Shown here piece after piece: positions 12,196 to 23,483 of a DNA stretch of 64,000 nt. The position numbers were made by a program, and so were the translations under genes. This DNA comes from Siderastrea siderea. Taxonomy: Eukaryota > Cnidaria > Anthozoa > Scleractinia > Rhizangiidae. The DNA lies in NCBI GenBank assembly GCA_964030785.1, contig OZ034977.1, forward strand, positions 28,372,652 through 28,436,651, written 5' to 3'. Below the pieces are notes generated by a model. It worked only from the letters and a program-made list of their open reading frames with translations, ran no database searches and was not told the DNA's origin. Position 1 is the first letter of the stretch, and each line of letters opens with the position of its first letter.

Positions 12196-13406
12196 TAGCC
12201 TGCGAGCAGGCTCACTTAGTGTGCTATTCGTGCAAGTATGTTGGCGGCGGAAGTTGGCAAGCAAAGCGGGCCAGCGAGAATGGTGCGAGGAAAAGCGAGC
12301 CTGCAGAAAAGCCACTGAATTTGGAATTCTCCGCATTCATCCATGAACGCAGCATTCTGATTGGTTTGAAATGACACATGATAACAGACTTTATTATTGT
12401 GACAAATAACAAGCAAAGTGGTGTTACTGGTTGTCACCTTTCTCGGTTTCTTAGACTGCGAGCAGTATCTTTCTTATTCTAATTTTAGCGGGAAGGAAAA
12501 TAGGACAACTGTTCACAGTCTGTCAGTTTTTCAATCGATTCAATTTCTTAACGTGACTCAGCTGGTTGCGTCTGGTTAGCGATTGCAGCTTTGTGTAATT
12601 TTTTGGAATATCAGCCACACTGGTTTTAGTGCATGGTGGTTTTCAAGCCTATCTTCTTGGGATCTCTGTAATGATAGGAAATGTAACATCTTTTTTTGAC
12701 CATGCAATGGGCATTATCTTGCAGTCATTGTTACACTGAGTTCGGTTATTTGTCATTGTGGGAAGATGGTATTGCTTGTTCCTGGTTACAGATGTTTGCA
12801 ACGCATAATGTAAGGGTGATTAGTCTTCTGAGGTAGCAGCTCGATACTCTTTGTTATTGCAAGTTTCATATCCCTGGAGTTTGATATTTTTAACTTCTAC
12901 AGTGTATATTGATTTCGAATAGAACACATTTTTAAAATGTACACTTAAAAAAGTCCTTTGTCCCATTTTATTTGTTGTAGGACTTCGTCGCTCCACCGCT
13001 TCGCAGCCTAAGAAGCTTGCTCCACTCACTTTACGGCTTTTGTGCTCTGAAACTCGTGAGGTCGACTTGTGGCAAGTCTAATTTAAACGCGGCAAAAATT
13101 GTCAACTGTGTTTATAATTTTCTTTTACACTATTCTGGCACACTCATAAAGAACTCGATCCTCTCGAGTGTGAAAATCTGCTGTGGCATTTGTTTAAATT
13201 TTGCTTCGCTTGCTGATTGGTTAGATAATTGATACCTTGACAGTTAAGACTTGTCACCTCACAGGGGCGGAATTCAAAATTCAACGGCTTTCGTGCAGGC
13301 TCACTTTTCCTCGCCCCATTCTTCTCGCTGGCTCGCTTTGCTCACCGACTTCTGCCGCCAAGATACTCGCGCGAATAGCACACTAAGTGTGCCTGCTCGC
13401 AGGCTA
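12196..13406. mobile_element. MULE-like element with 9-bp duplication
   Basis: The terminal inverted repeats begin TAGCCTGCGAGCAGGCTCAC and end with the complement GCCTGCTCGCAGGCTA, extending about 130 bases inward. Flanks are ACTAGAATC (12187-12195) and ACTAGAGTC (13407-13415), a 9-bp duplication with one mismatch. Nine-bp duplications with long inverted ends are typical of Mutator-like elements. The interior has no transposase frame, so it is non-autonomous. Confidence 0.9.
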
Positions 13407-13415
13407 ACTAGAGTC

Positions 13416-14990
13416 AGTTCAACACACTTTACACAGGGCATGAAATTGCGCCTAATAAAGTTGCCAATGTGCCTAAACTTTCTGCATTGTCAACCAAATC
13501 CTGAAAATTCGTTGCCAAATTGGTAACAAGAATTCTTCATCACACCCTACCCAAAGACCATGTGAATTTTTCAGTTATAAAATGGGGTTGGAAGGCCTGC
13601 ACGACTCCTACACTGTACTTCACATCATTGTCCACTGCACTTTATATACATGTGTGTATCTCAGTCTTTCGACCAATGCTGCTTCTTGCATTTTTGTAGT
13701 GGGTTTAGTTTGGAGGATTTTCAAATGGTGACTGAATTGAGCATTACAACTTAAAATAATGTCGCTTTCCAAGACTTTGATCTTGAGGTCACATCAATCT
13801 TTCTCAGATCACTATATGATGGAGTTCAGTTAAATACATGTATGACCTCGGACTCTCTGTTAAGCGACATACAAGGTATGTTGAATTTACCTCATTTAAG
13901 AACTCGATAGGTTTTTCAGCCTCTCATATTTCAATTTGTCACAGACAATTATTAAAGAATCTAAATTACTATAATCTGCAACATGATGAGTTTCTTTCCT
14001 GATGTTTGTAATGCCCGGTCCGGCTTAATATTGTGTTTAATTCTGTCGCAGGATGTTGTGTTTCGCATCACGGAGTGTGATCCAGAGACCCCTTTCGTCA
14101 AGAAATTGAAGTTTTAACATTTTTAAAGCTATGCAACATGTAATAGATGGCTGAACTCTGCTTCAAACAAACATGTGTCTTTAACCCTCTTGACAATGTG
14201 AGTTTCACGTTTTGGGGTTTTATATGCCCACATGATAAATTATTGCTCAGTACATGTATCTAGGCACACACTGGACATTCACAAATGCTTGGAACAAACC
14301 ATGAATCTGGTAACCACTTTAAAATTGTTGATTGGATTGGTTGATTGAAAGGAAACTTTTAGAAATGCACAAAATTCCACCTTAAGCCACTGGAGCATTG
14401 TCAAATGCAAATGGGAAAGACCTGAAGTTGCTATTATGTTGCTATTATTCTAGGTCTCATTCTAATTTTATGAAATCATGTTGTTACATACATCAGTATC
14501 TTTGATTTAAAAAATCAATAATATATTTAAATCACACAAAACGTTTAAGAACTCACTCCTTCTAAATTGGCAAATGTACATGTATGTTCATTTCAAGTTC
14601 AATCGCCTTTGACTGGTCATTGAAGAACAATTTACAGATGTAGGCTTTTAATGCATTCAATTTAATGTGCTCACATATCTGAGAGAAACTGAATTGTTGC
14701 TTAGCGTGTAGGCAACATGAAATTACCTTCAAATAAACAGTATGAAAAGCGTTAGTCACTCTACTAACACATGGTTTTGAATTCGTTATTACTTTTAACC
14801 AGAGAGAATTAACACTGTCCACCCTAGGGGCAATTTTACTGAACAACGGCCCTTTTGATTTCTGTTCCTTGAAGAATTGCACGCTTTACACACTGTATTA
14901 AGGCTTGTTACACTCATTTGGCAGAATGTCGCAAAGAAGGGAACTAATTTGTTTAAGCCCTCGATAGAGAATAAAATGTAAGTTACTCAC
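13416..14990. other. non-coding stretch with one weak exon-like frame
   Basis: Nothing firm. On the minus strand 14720-14875 reads openly and ends YLK before a GTAATTTC donor-like site. However, its phase does not match the candidate exon at 14991-15216, so I do not join them. Confidence 0.4.
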
Positions 14991-15216
14991 CTTGAAATCG
15001 GTTAGTCCGTTTACAACCATCTTGAATCAAACAATTATCCACCATCTTTACAATCAACTTCCACTGAAGCAATTTGGGTTGAGCCTCACTTATCGTAAGC
15101 GAAAGTAGTCCAAAAGGATAGTGTAATAAACCATTTTCGCGTATGATAAACTTGCAACTCTTTGCACATTGATCAACGTAATTTGAAAATGGCCGCCTCA
15201 CCGGTAAGACAGCCAT
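14991..15216 (-). CDS. candidate first coding exon, unknown protein
   Basis: The ATG at 15216 opens a 75-codon frame (MAVLPVRRPFSNYVDQC, then CKFIIRENGLLHYPFGLLSL) that ends one base into a codon at a consensus donor, CAAG|GTGAGT, on the minus strand. The composition is protein-like, with mixed charged and aliphatic residues, but I do not recognise the family. Downstream exons would lie between 9 and 15 kb, and I could not find one in matching phase. The GC-rich sequence just upstream (15220-15300) could be a promoter. It may instead be a 5' untranslated or non-coding transcript. Confidence 0.3.
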
Positions 15217-15660
15217 GCGACCGGGCCGCTTTCAAGAGGTCATGTGACTTACAACCGCACGCTTCAAAATTGCAGGCGCGCGTAACCAGTGACCAGTGAT
15301 TCTTTGCTGGAGTGTTCGGATTGTTTGTATTTGGTGGCTATCGCCGTGTCGTTTATGTTCGCCAGAAAGGAAAACATGGATAGTTTTTTTATTCCAGTGG
15401 TTGAAGAGTTGTAGTATTCGATGCAGAGCTACCTTCTCTTACATAAAGGTACAGTATTAATCTTTAATTTCTTGAACAGATTCTAAACTATGTCTTATGC
15501 AGTTGGACGCCATTGGGCCATTCCATTTCATGTATGCACCCCCACTAAAAAAGGGAGATGTTTTTGAGAGATCAAAGGAACCGACATAGCTACTCCTTCA
15601 TAAATGACTTTTGAAACCCCCTCCCTTCCCTTTTAGGATTTCCCTGTACCTCAATGAATG

Positions 15661-15692
15661 GGAGTGGGGGGGGGGGGGGTGGGGGGGGGGAG
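15661..15692. repeat. poly-G tract
   Basis: A run of about 30 bases, nearly all G with a single T. It lies in non-coding sequence. Confidence 0.9.
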
Positions 15693-16354
15693 TTGCAGAC
15701 ATTACATGGAATGGCCCATTTTGTGTCGACAGAAAAGCTGAGTATGGCGCCCACACATAAACATCCTGTGAAAAAAAGGGAGCTTCATTTGAAACATATT
15801 CAAATTTTAATAATGAGTTAGACTTTTAGAGGAATATAGAATATAATTCGGAGATATCGACTTTTCTTGCCATTGAATAGGTTGAATAAAAGAATTATTT
15901 GTATGCTTGAGTTTATACAGCTTTATATCATCAAGGAGCACTCTCGTTCTGCAACCAGTTCAGAAACGATCTTTACAACAGCTCCCTTTGTATACAGTGC
16001 AGCAGCACAAACATTAATATTAATCAAACTGTTACTCAGTCAAAAGATTGGATACAGCTGACCCTGTGGTCGACAAGCAAAAAATTAAGAATATCTGACC
16101 CCATTTGCATGTCATTGAATAAGAATGGTCTCTTTTGTTCATATTCAAAACATTGATGCACTTGTAAATAAGTGGCTGGGGGTTCTTAAATCCCTTCCTC
16201 GACATTACCTACTGTTGTATTCATTTTCTTTACTAACATGAAATCCACAAGAAAGTGAAGTTATTAGAGTGAAATAATCACAAGTCCTGTCATCAATTAC
16301 GTGATACGCTCTTAAAAGTCGTTGTTGTGTAATTGTCTCCTAATAATAATATGT

Positions 16355-16500
16355 ACTTATTGACTGAGTGGGAGGGCTGGATGGGAAAGTATTTGGCTCT
16401 AGCGCATGGAATACGGGCAGAGTAGTTCCATGCGCCATGACCGAGATCCAAATATTTTGCCGTCCGGCCTGACCTAACTTACAGCGTAGTCAAGAAGTAT
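16355..16500. mobile_element. palindromic MITE (TTATTGACTGAGT ends), copy 2
   Basis: ACTTATTGACTGAGTGGGAG and GGAAAGTATTTGGCTC at the left pair with ATCCAAATATTTTGCCGTC and a decayed GTAGTCAAGAAGT at the right. It is the same family as 2211-2351, in the opposite orientation and more diverged. Confidence 0.8.
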
Positions 16501-16807
16501 TTTATTATACCACCATTTTAAGGCTGAATTTGATTGGAAAGTTACGGAAAGGTCTTGATAAATACTAAATGAATGAAGACTTGCGTGCACACTATAGTAA
16601 TCAGGTGACAATGTGTGCGGAGCTGGACAGCTCTTCTGGACCAGCTCACACCAACCTGCATGTATCTGCCCCTACACACATCATCTCCTGAGTATGTTTT
16701 CAATAAAATTGCATGAGTGAGGTCGTGTGCTGGTATGATAATAGTATTTATTTGAAGGCATCATTCCATGACTTCTCGTTTACTTTTATTTTATTCTTTA
16801 TTTTCAG

Positions 16808-17008
16808 AGGTAAATTTCAACTGGCAAAGGAAGAGGACATTGTGGAAAAAAGTGTTCTTTCTCAAAGGGAACTCTGCAAATCCATGCCTAGTACACTGCC
16901 TAACTTCAATGGAGTGTGGTTGAAGCTGTGTCATGACCAATATTTTTTTAAAGATACTTTACAGTTACTTGTGTCATGGACAATTTTTAAGGATATACTT
17001 TTTTTGTG
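16808..17008 (+). other. possible exon, unknown
   Basis: A good acceptor (TTTATTTTCAG) precedes an open frame with protein-like composition: GKFQLAKEEDIVEKSVLSQ, then LPNFNGVWLKLCHD. No partner exon or family is recognised and no clear donor precedes the stop at 17007. It could equally be part of a non-coding transcript. Confidence 0.2.
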
Positions 17009-17364
17009 AACAGAAAATAGTAGCATAATAAGATGCTTTTGCTGCTTTGGTACATGTATGTATTCATCCTTTATTCAGTTGGTGTCCTCAATTCAACAAG
17101 CGAACTAACACATAATTTACACAAGGAATTTATTTATTTATTAATTTTTGAGTCATGTATGTACCTTTCAATTTTGTTTGCCTGACCTGTCCTCAAAGGT
17201 TCAGGAATACCTCAATGTTTAGAAAACAAGTTAAGACTTGTTTGACTGTGTGATACATTAAATGTCCTTTTTATAACTTCCTGGAAGTTCCAAAGACATT
17301 TTACTGAAATATCCTCAACTTGAAGTCTGTCAAGTATTTAAGTCAGGGACTTAAAGTTGCTATT

Positions 17365-17710
17365 CCAAGTAAATTGCCAATATTTCTCATATTTAATTTA
17401 GTCATTCCTATTTATTCTCATAAATTCCCAACCATTTTTATTAGCCCAAGCCATTTAATTTAGCCATTCCCATATATTCTCAGACATTCCCAAGCCCTTT
17501 CATTATCAGTTTTGGTATTATTGGGAATTCCTAGGAATTTCTAATAATTCCAAGTACAGTTTTAACACATTGCCATATATTCCCAGAAATTCCAAGCTTT
17601 TATGTTTTTCCTAATTTGCATGTCTTGGAATCGTTTGGAGTTCCTAGGAATTCTTAAGAATTCCTAGGAATTCCATCTTTTCTGGGAATTCAGTTCGCAA
17701 GGGAATTATT
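17365..17710. repeat. GGAATTCC/CCTAGG palindromic repeat array, copy 2
   Basis: Words such as GAGTTCCTAGGAATTC, TTAAGAATTCCTAGGAATTC and CCATATATTCTCAGACATTC mirror the array at 8705-9065 on the opposite strand. The GGGAATA-type words now precede the CCTAGG palindromes, so it is an inverted copy. Confidence 0.8.
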
Positions 17711-17761
17711 GCGCCTTTCGATAAGACTCATATAACACTAGTATTAATAAAGTGATTATAG

Positions 17762-17842
17762 TAATGACAATAATAATAATCAGTTTGAAACTTTCCCATC
17801 CCGAGCATTCATTAATCTGTCTGAATCTGGGAATCAAACATT
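17762..17842 (+). CDS. leucine-rich-repeat exon, possible first LRR exon of the 34-53 kb gene
   Basis: The frame reads NNQFETFPSRAFINLSES and ends two bases into a codon at TT|GTAAGT. It closely resembles the exon at 22307-22384 (QLETIPSRAFVNPSEVWDQM), and the intron sequence after the donor is also similar in both places. The LRR signature NxLxxIPxxAF is visible. The start is uncertain: a weak acceptor TTATAG precedes 17762, and a microsatellite of AAT units lies inside the exon. It may be a working LRR exon, an alternative exon, or a duplicated relic. Confidence 0.4.
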
Positions 17843-18130
17843 GTAAGTATGAAGAACAAAAGATATTCCTGGAATTTTGAATGAGAATAAGACCCTGACG
17901 CTATTTCACAAAAAAATATATGATTGTTCGTACTCTATTTTCTTCTTTTCCACGCCAAACTTCTCTGTAGCCTCATGCATGTTTAGTTCTAGCTTTGAAT
18001 AATTATTGTAAATTAGTATAGATTATAGTATATATCTTTCGTTGTAAATTAGTGTTAGTATAAGATTCTTTTTAACTTGCACAATTGTAAGAGCACTGAG
18101 ACTCTGTTTAAGTACTCCTAAAACTGAAAT

Positions 18131-18131
18131 A

Positions 18132-18162
<31 letters not shown>

Positions 18163-18168
18163 TATTAT
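18131..18168. repeat. (ATT)n microsatellite
   Basis: About twelve ATT units with one ACT interruption. Confidence 0.95.
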
Positions 18169-18177
18169 GCATGTGTT

Positions 18178-18420
18178 AAGGTGATGTACGACGCGATTCA
18201 CATTGCCGATTTTTAGCGCAACAATGTTGCGCCAAAAGTTGATGCCAAGTAACATGGGTGCGCCGACGATTTCTGAGCAATTTTTGCATTGCAAGTTTTA
18301 AAACCAGCTTCGAAAATTTGCAACGCCAAATCACGAATTTTGCTCAACGCCTTCCCAGAAACATATTCGCTGTCTCCGTTGCGCTAAACATCGTCCCATG
18401 TAACTCGTCTGTTGCCAAAA
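18178..18420. mobile_element. MITE with AAGGTGATGTAC end, copy A (right end lost)
   Basis: It begins AAGGTGATGTACGACGCGAT and contains TTAGCGCAACAATGTTGCGC and CAACGCCAAATCACGAATTT, blocks shared with 22529-22801. The right inverted end present in the other copy is missing. It lies in the intron that follows the LRR exon at 17762-17842. Confidence 0.75.
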
Positions 18421-18424
18421 GTGT

Positions 18425-19705
18425 AAAATGGGGGTAACAGGCCTGCATGACTTTCAGGCTCGTGTTTTAGCCGTTCTCAAAACTTTTCTCTAACGAGGAC
18501 ATCTTTTAAGGATCGTCCTTTCTTATATATGATATTAGTGGTGGTTTCTTAAAGATTTCGTTAAGTAATGGTTGTCAAATTCCATTTGTTCATAAAAATC
18601 TGTTTTAAATTGGGCACTGATGGTTGATAGCGCATTACAAAAGGCAGGATTCGTATATTTTAATGGCGTTGTTGATGGAGGGCTAGCTTTCTGTCATCAA
18701 AATTAACTTCTGAAAGTGTATTTTGTATAAAACTTCCTGGGCAACCTCTCTTTTTTAAGGTGTTTTTTCGATCATCTCTTCAAAATATGTCTTAGTTGTT
18801 CTCAGTAGACGCAAAGCCTCTCCTTTAATGAAACCTCTTTTAAGACCGGGTCGGTGTCATGAGGAACATTGTGTATACTGAAATATTTTAGCATGTTTGA
18901 AATGCGTGCTTATATCAAGTACTGCGGTTTTTTTTTAATCTCTCGCCTTAGACGTTGGTATCCAAGAACGTCGTTTCTGTTTCCGATATTTCAGCCGTAA
19001 ATTTGATTGTAGGGTGGTGTTTATTTGCTTGCTCAATTAACTTAGTTATTTGATCTCTGCTAACGTTCCAGAGTAAAAAACGTCATCTATGAAACGTTTC
19101 CAAACGAGCGGTTTTAACACGCTTTGGATAAGGATGTCCGTTTGAACTTTCGCCATAAAAATTTTGGCAAAGGCAACTGCCATTCTAGTACCCATGGCGG
19201 TTACGTGTGTCTGTAGATAGTTCTCTCCATTAAATTGAAAGGAATTTTTCTGTAGGATAAGCCTTAGCGCTCGTTCTAGTAGTGGCGTGGGGATGAGAAT
19301 TTCATTTTGATAAGAGGAGACGTATGCCCTGCATACGGTTTGGATGCCCTCTTTTTGTGGTTATTTGTATATAGGCTCGTGACGTGCATTGAGACAACTC
19401 ACTGAGACGCCTTCTCTGCTACCTTTGTTCTTTCAATGAAGTTAATGAAGGTGGTTGTATCTTTTAGGTACGACTTCTGTTGTTGTGCAATAGGCTGAAG
19501 TAGTTTGTCAACGAAATCTGATAGTTGCTCTGATGGACTTTCACACCCTGATATAATAGGTCTGCCAGGTGGAACTGGTTTGTGTATTTTTGTTAGGCCG
19601 TAGAATGTTGGAATTCGAGGCGGATCTGGTGTTTGACAAAGCCATTTTTTATTCATTTCATCTATGTGTTTAGTAACCTTGCGGTTCGTCTCCACTACCA
19701 TTGGT
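18425..19705 (-). pseudogene. Penelope-like element reverse transcriptase, broken
   Basis: Reading the minus strand from 19701, IPTFYGLTKIHKPVPPGRP, then PIISGCESPSEQLSD and TTTFINFIERTKV, match the N-terminal half of Penelope-type reverse transcriptases. Further down, FQFNGENYLQTHVTAMGTR and WKRFIDDVFYSG (about 19,070-19,100) carry the catalytic DD. Near 18,600-18,850 come RGFIKGEALRLLRT and a thumb-like region. Several stops and frame changes (near 19,050, 18,930 and 18,560) break it. The GIY-YIG nuclease domain expected at the C-terminus is not recognisable here. The N-terminal start is missing because the LINE fragment lies against it. Confidence 0.8.
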
Positions 19706-19774
19706 TATTCAAGTGGCATGTAGTGGCATGCAGCGGAATCAACATGGATGATGAGTTTTCCTTCGTATTAGTGA

Positions 19775-20190
19775 TATATGTGAAAAGCCTGACTAGCCGG
19801 ATATGGGCTAGTACTAAGACTTCGTAACATGATCCCATGTGAGGTCAAACTCTTCTTATATAGATCTGCCATACTCCCGCCTTTGACCTACGGTCACACA
19901 ATATGGACCTTTTGTAAACTGTCCGACAGGCGCAAGCTTGAAAGGGTACAGGAACGCGCTATAAAAGCCATTTTAACAGACACTTATGCTGCTTTTCTGA
20001 GCCGTACAAGTCTACCGTCTCTCTACAACAGGCGTCTTCAAGACATAATCATCTTAATGTTCAAAGTAAAGAATGGCCTTGCACCTGATTACATAAAAAA
20101 TAAAAATATTAGAATAAGAGCTATTCCCTGAGGCAAACACTCTTTCTGTTTCTTACAAACAGTACAAGAGAAAAAGATCTGACTGTTTTA
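19775..20190 (+). pseudogene. non-LTR retrotransposon (LINE) RT, C-terminal fragment
   Basis: The reading LVLRLRNMIPCEVKLFLYRS, then ILPPLTYGHTIWTFC, DRRKLERVQERAIKAIL and LPSLYNRRLQDIIILM matches the region after the RT core in CR1/L2-type LINEs. A stop follows RAIP at 20129, and GKHSF-like residues continue briefly after it. The 5' end is truncated, as is usual for LINE insertions, and a frame change is present near 19,800. It abuts the Penelope fragment in the opposite orientation. Confidence 0.8.
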
Positions 20191-20396
20191 ATGAAGGATA
20201 CTTGTTCCAACTGTAATATATGTACTGCATGATGCTTTTATTGATTCTTGTCATCTTAAATTTTTCGAGTGAAACAGTAGTATATGTACCCCTGTTACTG
20301 AATGGACTTTTATTGTCATAGTCTTAAGGTTTAAGTGCGATAGACACCTTTCTTCGAACTAAATAATAAGTACTTTTAATCTATATAATTGCTTTA

Positions 20397-20540
20397 AGGT
20401 GATTCCATTCAAATGCATTGCGCATCCTTTCTGCCCATCATTTTTTGGGTGATTAGCGCGCGCATGAGCGCGCGCAGGTTCGGAACTTGATAGGTTTTCT
20501 ATGAAAGCTGAGCTGTTCAGAAAAATAAATGGTCGTTTTC
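20397..20540. repeat. AAGGTGATTCC repeat, copy 1
   Basis: AAGGTGATTCCATTCAAATG, CATTGCGCATCCTTTCTGC and GATAGGTTTTCTATGAAAGC are shared with 56931-57060. The GC-rich centre has TTAGCGCGCGCATGAGCGCG. It is likely the end or promoter region of a transposon family. Confidence 0.75.
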
Positions 20541-21814
20541 TCGTAAATGAACTCGGTCACCCCACTTTTTTATTTCATTTATTAAGGAAAATACGACTCT
20601 ACATGATATATATCCAAACTTTTTCATTATTCAATTTTCAAATATTCCCATCGATTCACTATTACAATCTGATTTTAGGCGTTTCACTGGAAGAGCGCAG
20701 ACGCTCAATTTGCCTATTATTTCATAAATTGCATTTTTACGGCAACTTTAAGGCGTTTTACTGTAACATTGTTTTGCTATCACAAGAATAATTCTTATAT
20801 TTCATTGCTAGTAGTAACTTTGTTAAAGTAATAGGTGTCTCTGGTACAAGGAAAGGTTTTTAATATTGCTGTCGAAAGCTACAGCCCTGTAGCGTGAAAT
20901 CGGTCAAGGTGACCCCCACTCATTCATTCATTCATTCATTCCACTAACAAAGCTTTAACAACTGCTTCCTAACTCACTGAACTGTTGGGACTAAAAAGAT
21001 AATGTTTAATTGCATCAACACAACGAAGAACCAGCAGAAGATGGCGGACAATGAAATCAAGCTGGATGCCAGCATATGTATTAAATAGTAACGACCCAAA
21101 ACATGACCCCTGGGAGTACTGGGTACTGGGTTCGCCACAGTTCAGATGAAATTCGTTTCACAGAGTCACACCTTCACAGTGAAAGGTTTTGATCTTGCAG
21201 TTAAGTAAAAAAAGACTAAAAATAAGGCTGCCTCAGCCATGCCCAGGTCGAACTTTAAACTTGCAAGCAAGATGGCTTAGTCCACCGTTTCAAATGGGGC
21301 AAATGTTTAATAGAATGTCATTGCAAGCTCCCTTATGCTTGCTTTTAAGCTTTTAGGGATATATTAATCAAAGACCCAATCCAGTCTCTCTACTTTTTCT
21401 AGCGACTGCTTAATGTATGGAACGAAAACCTTCAGAATTTCGGCTTAAACATTTGAACGCAAAATGCACCCTCTACTATCAGCACCGACGGGTTGGGGGA
21501 TTTTGCTGTGCCAATGTGTTTCTCCATACAGTTTATCAGGTCGCATTTTGTACTTGACCTGGTGTACGGACCCTAGGGGACTCGCCCTCAGTTGATAGTT
21601 TGGTTATGTGATAACACGTGACAACATTCAGTGAAACTACTGAGCATGTTCGGTTTTTTTTTGCGTAACGAGAACACGGAATTTAAACTAATGGATTGAA
21701 CTCATGCAGATTAACTCTTAGATTTGATTCTGAACTCGTTTGACGTCGGTTATTTGAATCTCGAAACTCTGTAATATCGTACATGGTCCTATCGAGCTGC
21801 ATTGGAATTACAAT
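20541..21814. other. non-coding stretch
   Basis: No supportable gene. A short (CATT)n run lies at 20916-20940. The frame at 20501-20791 is AT-rich and lacks family resemblance. Confidence 0.5.
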
Positions 21815-22005
21815 ATGACCGACGAATTGAAGAAACAACGTAAAATTCGCGGTGGACATCGCGGGCATGTGAAGAAGCTGTTGTCTCTGAAGCCGAAACT
21901 GCGATTAGCAACTTTTAACCGTCGCTACAAGAACGACTCTCGCAGCACAAAATCATTCTCAGGGAAAAGCTGGGCACTCTTAAAGCCCTCGACTGCAAAT
22001 TTCTA
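21815..22005 (+). pseudogene. 5' fragment of a retroelement gag-like ORF
   Basis: An ATG opens MTDELKKQRKIRGGHRGHVK. After a one-base frame change the reading continues VSEAETAISNF, with a stop, then QHKIILREKLGTLKALDC. This resembles the start of gag proteins of BEL/Pao-type coral retroelements, recognised from memory only. The match stops after about 190 bases, so it is a truncated relic. Confidence 0.4.
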
Positions 22006-22306
22006 CATGGTTATAAGGTTATGAGAAGACTCAGTTTAGGCAAGTGGCAACAGGTTTCGGAATGGGGCGGATGGAGGGGGATTAACCTTGCATACCTGGC
22101 ATAACGCGTTCTTATCGTTGTGTAGGTGGATTTCTTTATCTAATTTTTTGGTTATTTATTTCTGGCCAATGATTGTTCTTAAAGTCTGCTCACTGGCATT
22201 AAGTCGTGATTTGGGTCACTTCTCGTAGGGTTAACGAACTTATTGGATCAAACAGAACAGCAAAGCCATATAATTCCATTAAAAATACCTCCACGTTTTC
22301 TTATAG

Positions 22307-22384
22307 GTTTTTAGGATTCAATCAATTGGAAACTATCCCATCCCGAGCGTTCGTTAATCCGTCTGAAGTTTGGGATCAAATGAT
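22307..22384 (+). CDS. leucine-rich-repeat exon
   Basis: The exon follows a strong acceptor (ACGTTTTCTTATAG) and ends at AATGAT|GTGAGT. It is 78 bases long, entering and leaving in phase 2. It encodes FLGFNQLETIPSRAFVNPSE, a textbook LRR (LxxNxLxxIPxxAF), followed by VWDQM. Runs of phase-2 exons of about 72 bases, one repeat each, are the usual arrangement in LRR ectodomains. It could splice to the exons at 34-39 kb, since all are phase 2, but the 12-kb gap is filled with transposons. The same exon with flanking intron is duplicated at 17762. Confidence 0.55.
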
Positions 22385-22528
22385 GTGAGTATTAAAAACA
22401 GGAGATCTTCTTGAAATTTTAAGTGGAAATAAGACCCTAACGCTATGTCAAACAAAAATACATGATTGTTTACACCCCATTTTCTTCCATTCCGGGCCAG
22501 ACTTCTCTGTAGCCTCATACTTGTGTTG

Positions 22529-22801
22529 GTGATGTACGGGATGATTCACAACGCCGGTTGTTGAGCTAAAAGTTTTTGCCGAGTCATATGAGTGGGTGGA
22601 CGATTTTCTGTGCAATTTTTGCGTTGCAAGGTTTTGAACCAGCTTAAAACAAAATAGCAACGCCAAATCACGAATTTTGCTCAACGCCTCCCCAGAACCC
22701 TACTCGTTGCGCTAAAAATCGTCCCTTGTAATATACATTAAAAATCCACGCAAAGTGGCGCTATGAATCGTCGTTGCGAATCGTGCCAAGTAGCATCACC
22801 T
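22529..22801. mobile_element. MITE with AAGGTGATGTAC-type ends, copy B (complete)
   Basis: It starts GGTGATGTACGGGATGATTC and ends GAATCGTGCCAAGTAGCATC followed by ACC, which are imperfect inverted repeats. Inner blocks are AGCTAAAAGTTTTTGCC and GCGCTAAAAATCGTCCC. It is the same family as 18178-18420, and the paired copies follow the paired LRR exons. Confidence 0.8.
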
Positions 22802-22889
22802 TTATGCTGACTTATAAAATGTTCGAGCCGACATTTACCATCGTTCTCTCTATCGCTACGTAAGAAGCTCGCCGCGAGTAATAATGTTA

Positions 22890-22910
22890 ATAATAATAAT
22901 AATAATAATA
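22890..22910. repeat. (TAA)n microsatellite
   Basis: About seven TAA units directly at the left end of the giant inverted-repeat element. Confidence 0.9.
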
Positions 22911-23483
22911 TAGATAGGCTAGCCTAACAGCGGAGCTCCCATGTCAAAAAACCGGAAAACGCTTCGGGCCCAAAATTTTGCGATATTCTTTCGAAAAGTG
23001 TTCTAAAAAAACGAACGTATTCTGTACAGTGCCGTAAATTGTTCCGAATTGTCCCACAATAAGTTTGCGAAAATGTTCGGGTTGGTCATGTGAATCCGAA
23101 CACGAAAGTCACTGTAGAACACAGATCTATTGCTTTTTTTTTTAGGCTTCAAACTGTATGCATAAAATTTGTTTTTCTTACGCCGTCTCCTTGGCTTTAA
23201 ATGTTCCAATATCTTATCATTTATCTTCCAAGACGTCAAATCATCTCGGACTACTGGCTGTTCGCTTGAATGAACTGGAAACGTCGCCTATCTACAGCAG
23301 CTAAATATAACTCACTAAACTAAACGGGTTATCCTTTTTCGTTTTCATCGAGTTCGGTTGTTGACAAACAACACGAAATGCCACTAAATCGGAATCAATG
23401 GCGCTGAAGCTAACTGACCTGTAATCGAAAGTCGTTTTCGATTTGTTCTTTTTCGTTCTGATAGATTGCTTAGCGGTCTTATC

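Noticed and set aside
19829..20131. Small host gene of 100 residues
   Set aside because: The sequence is the C-terminal part of a LINE reverse transcriptase.
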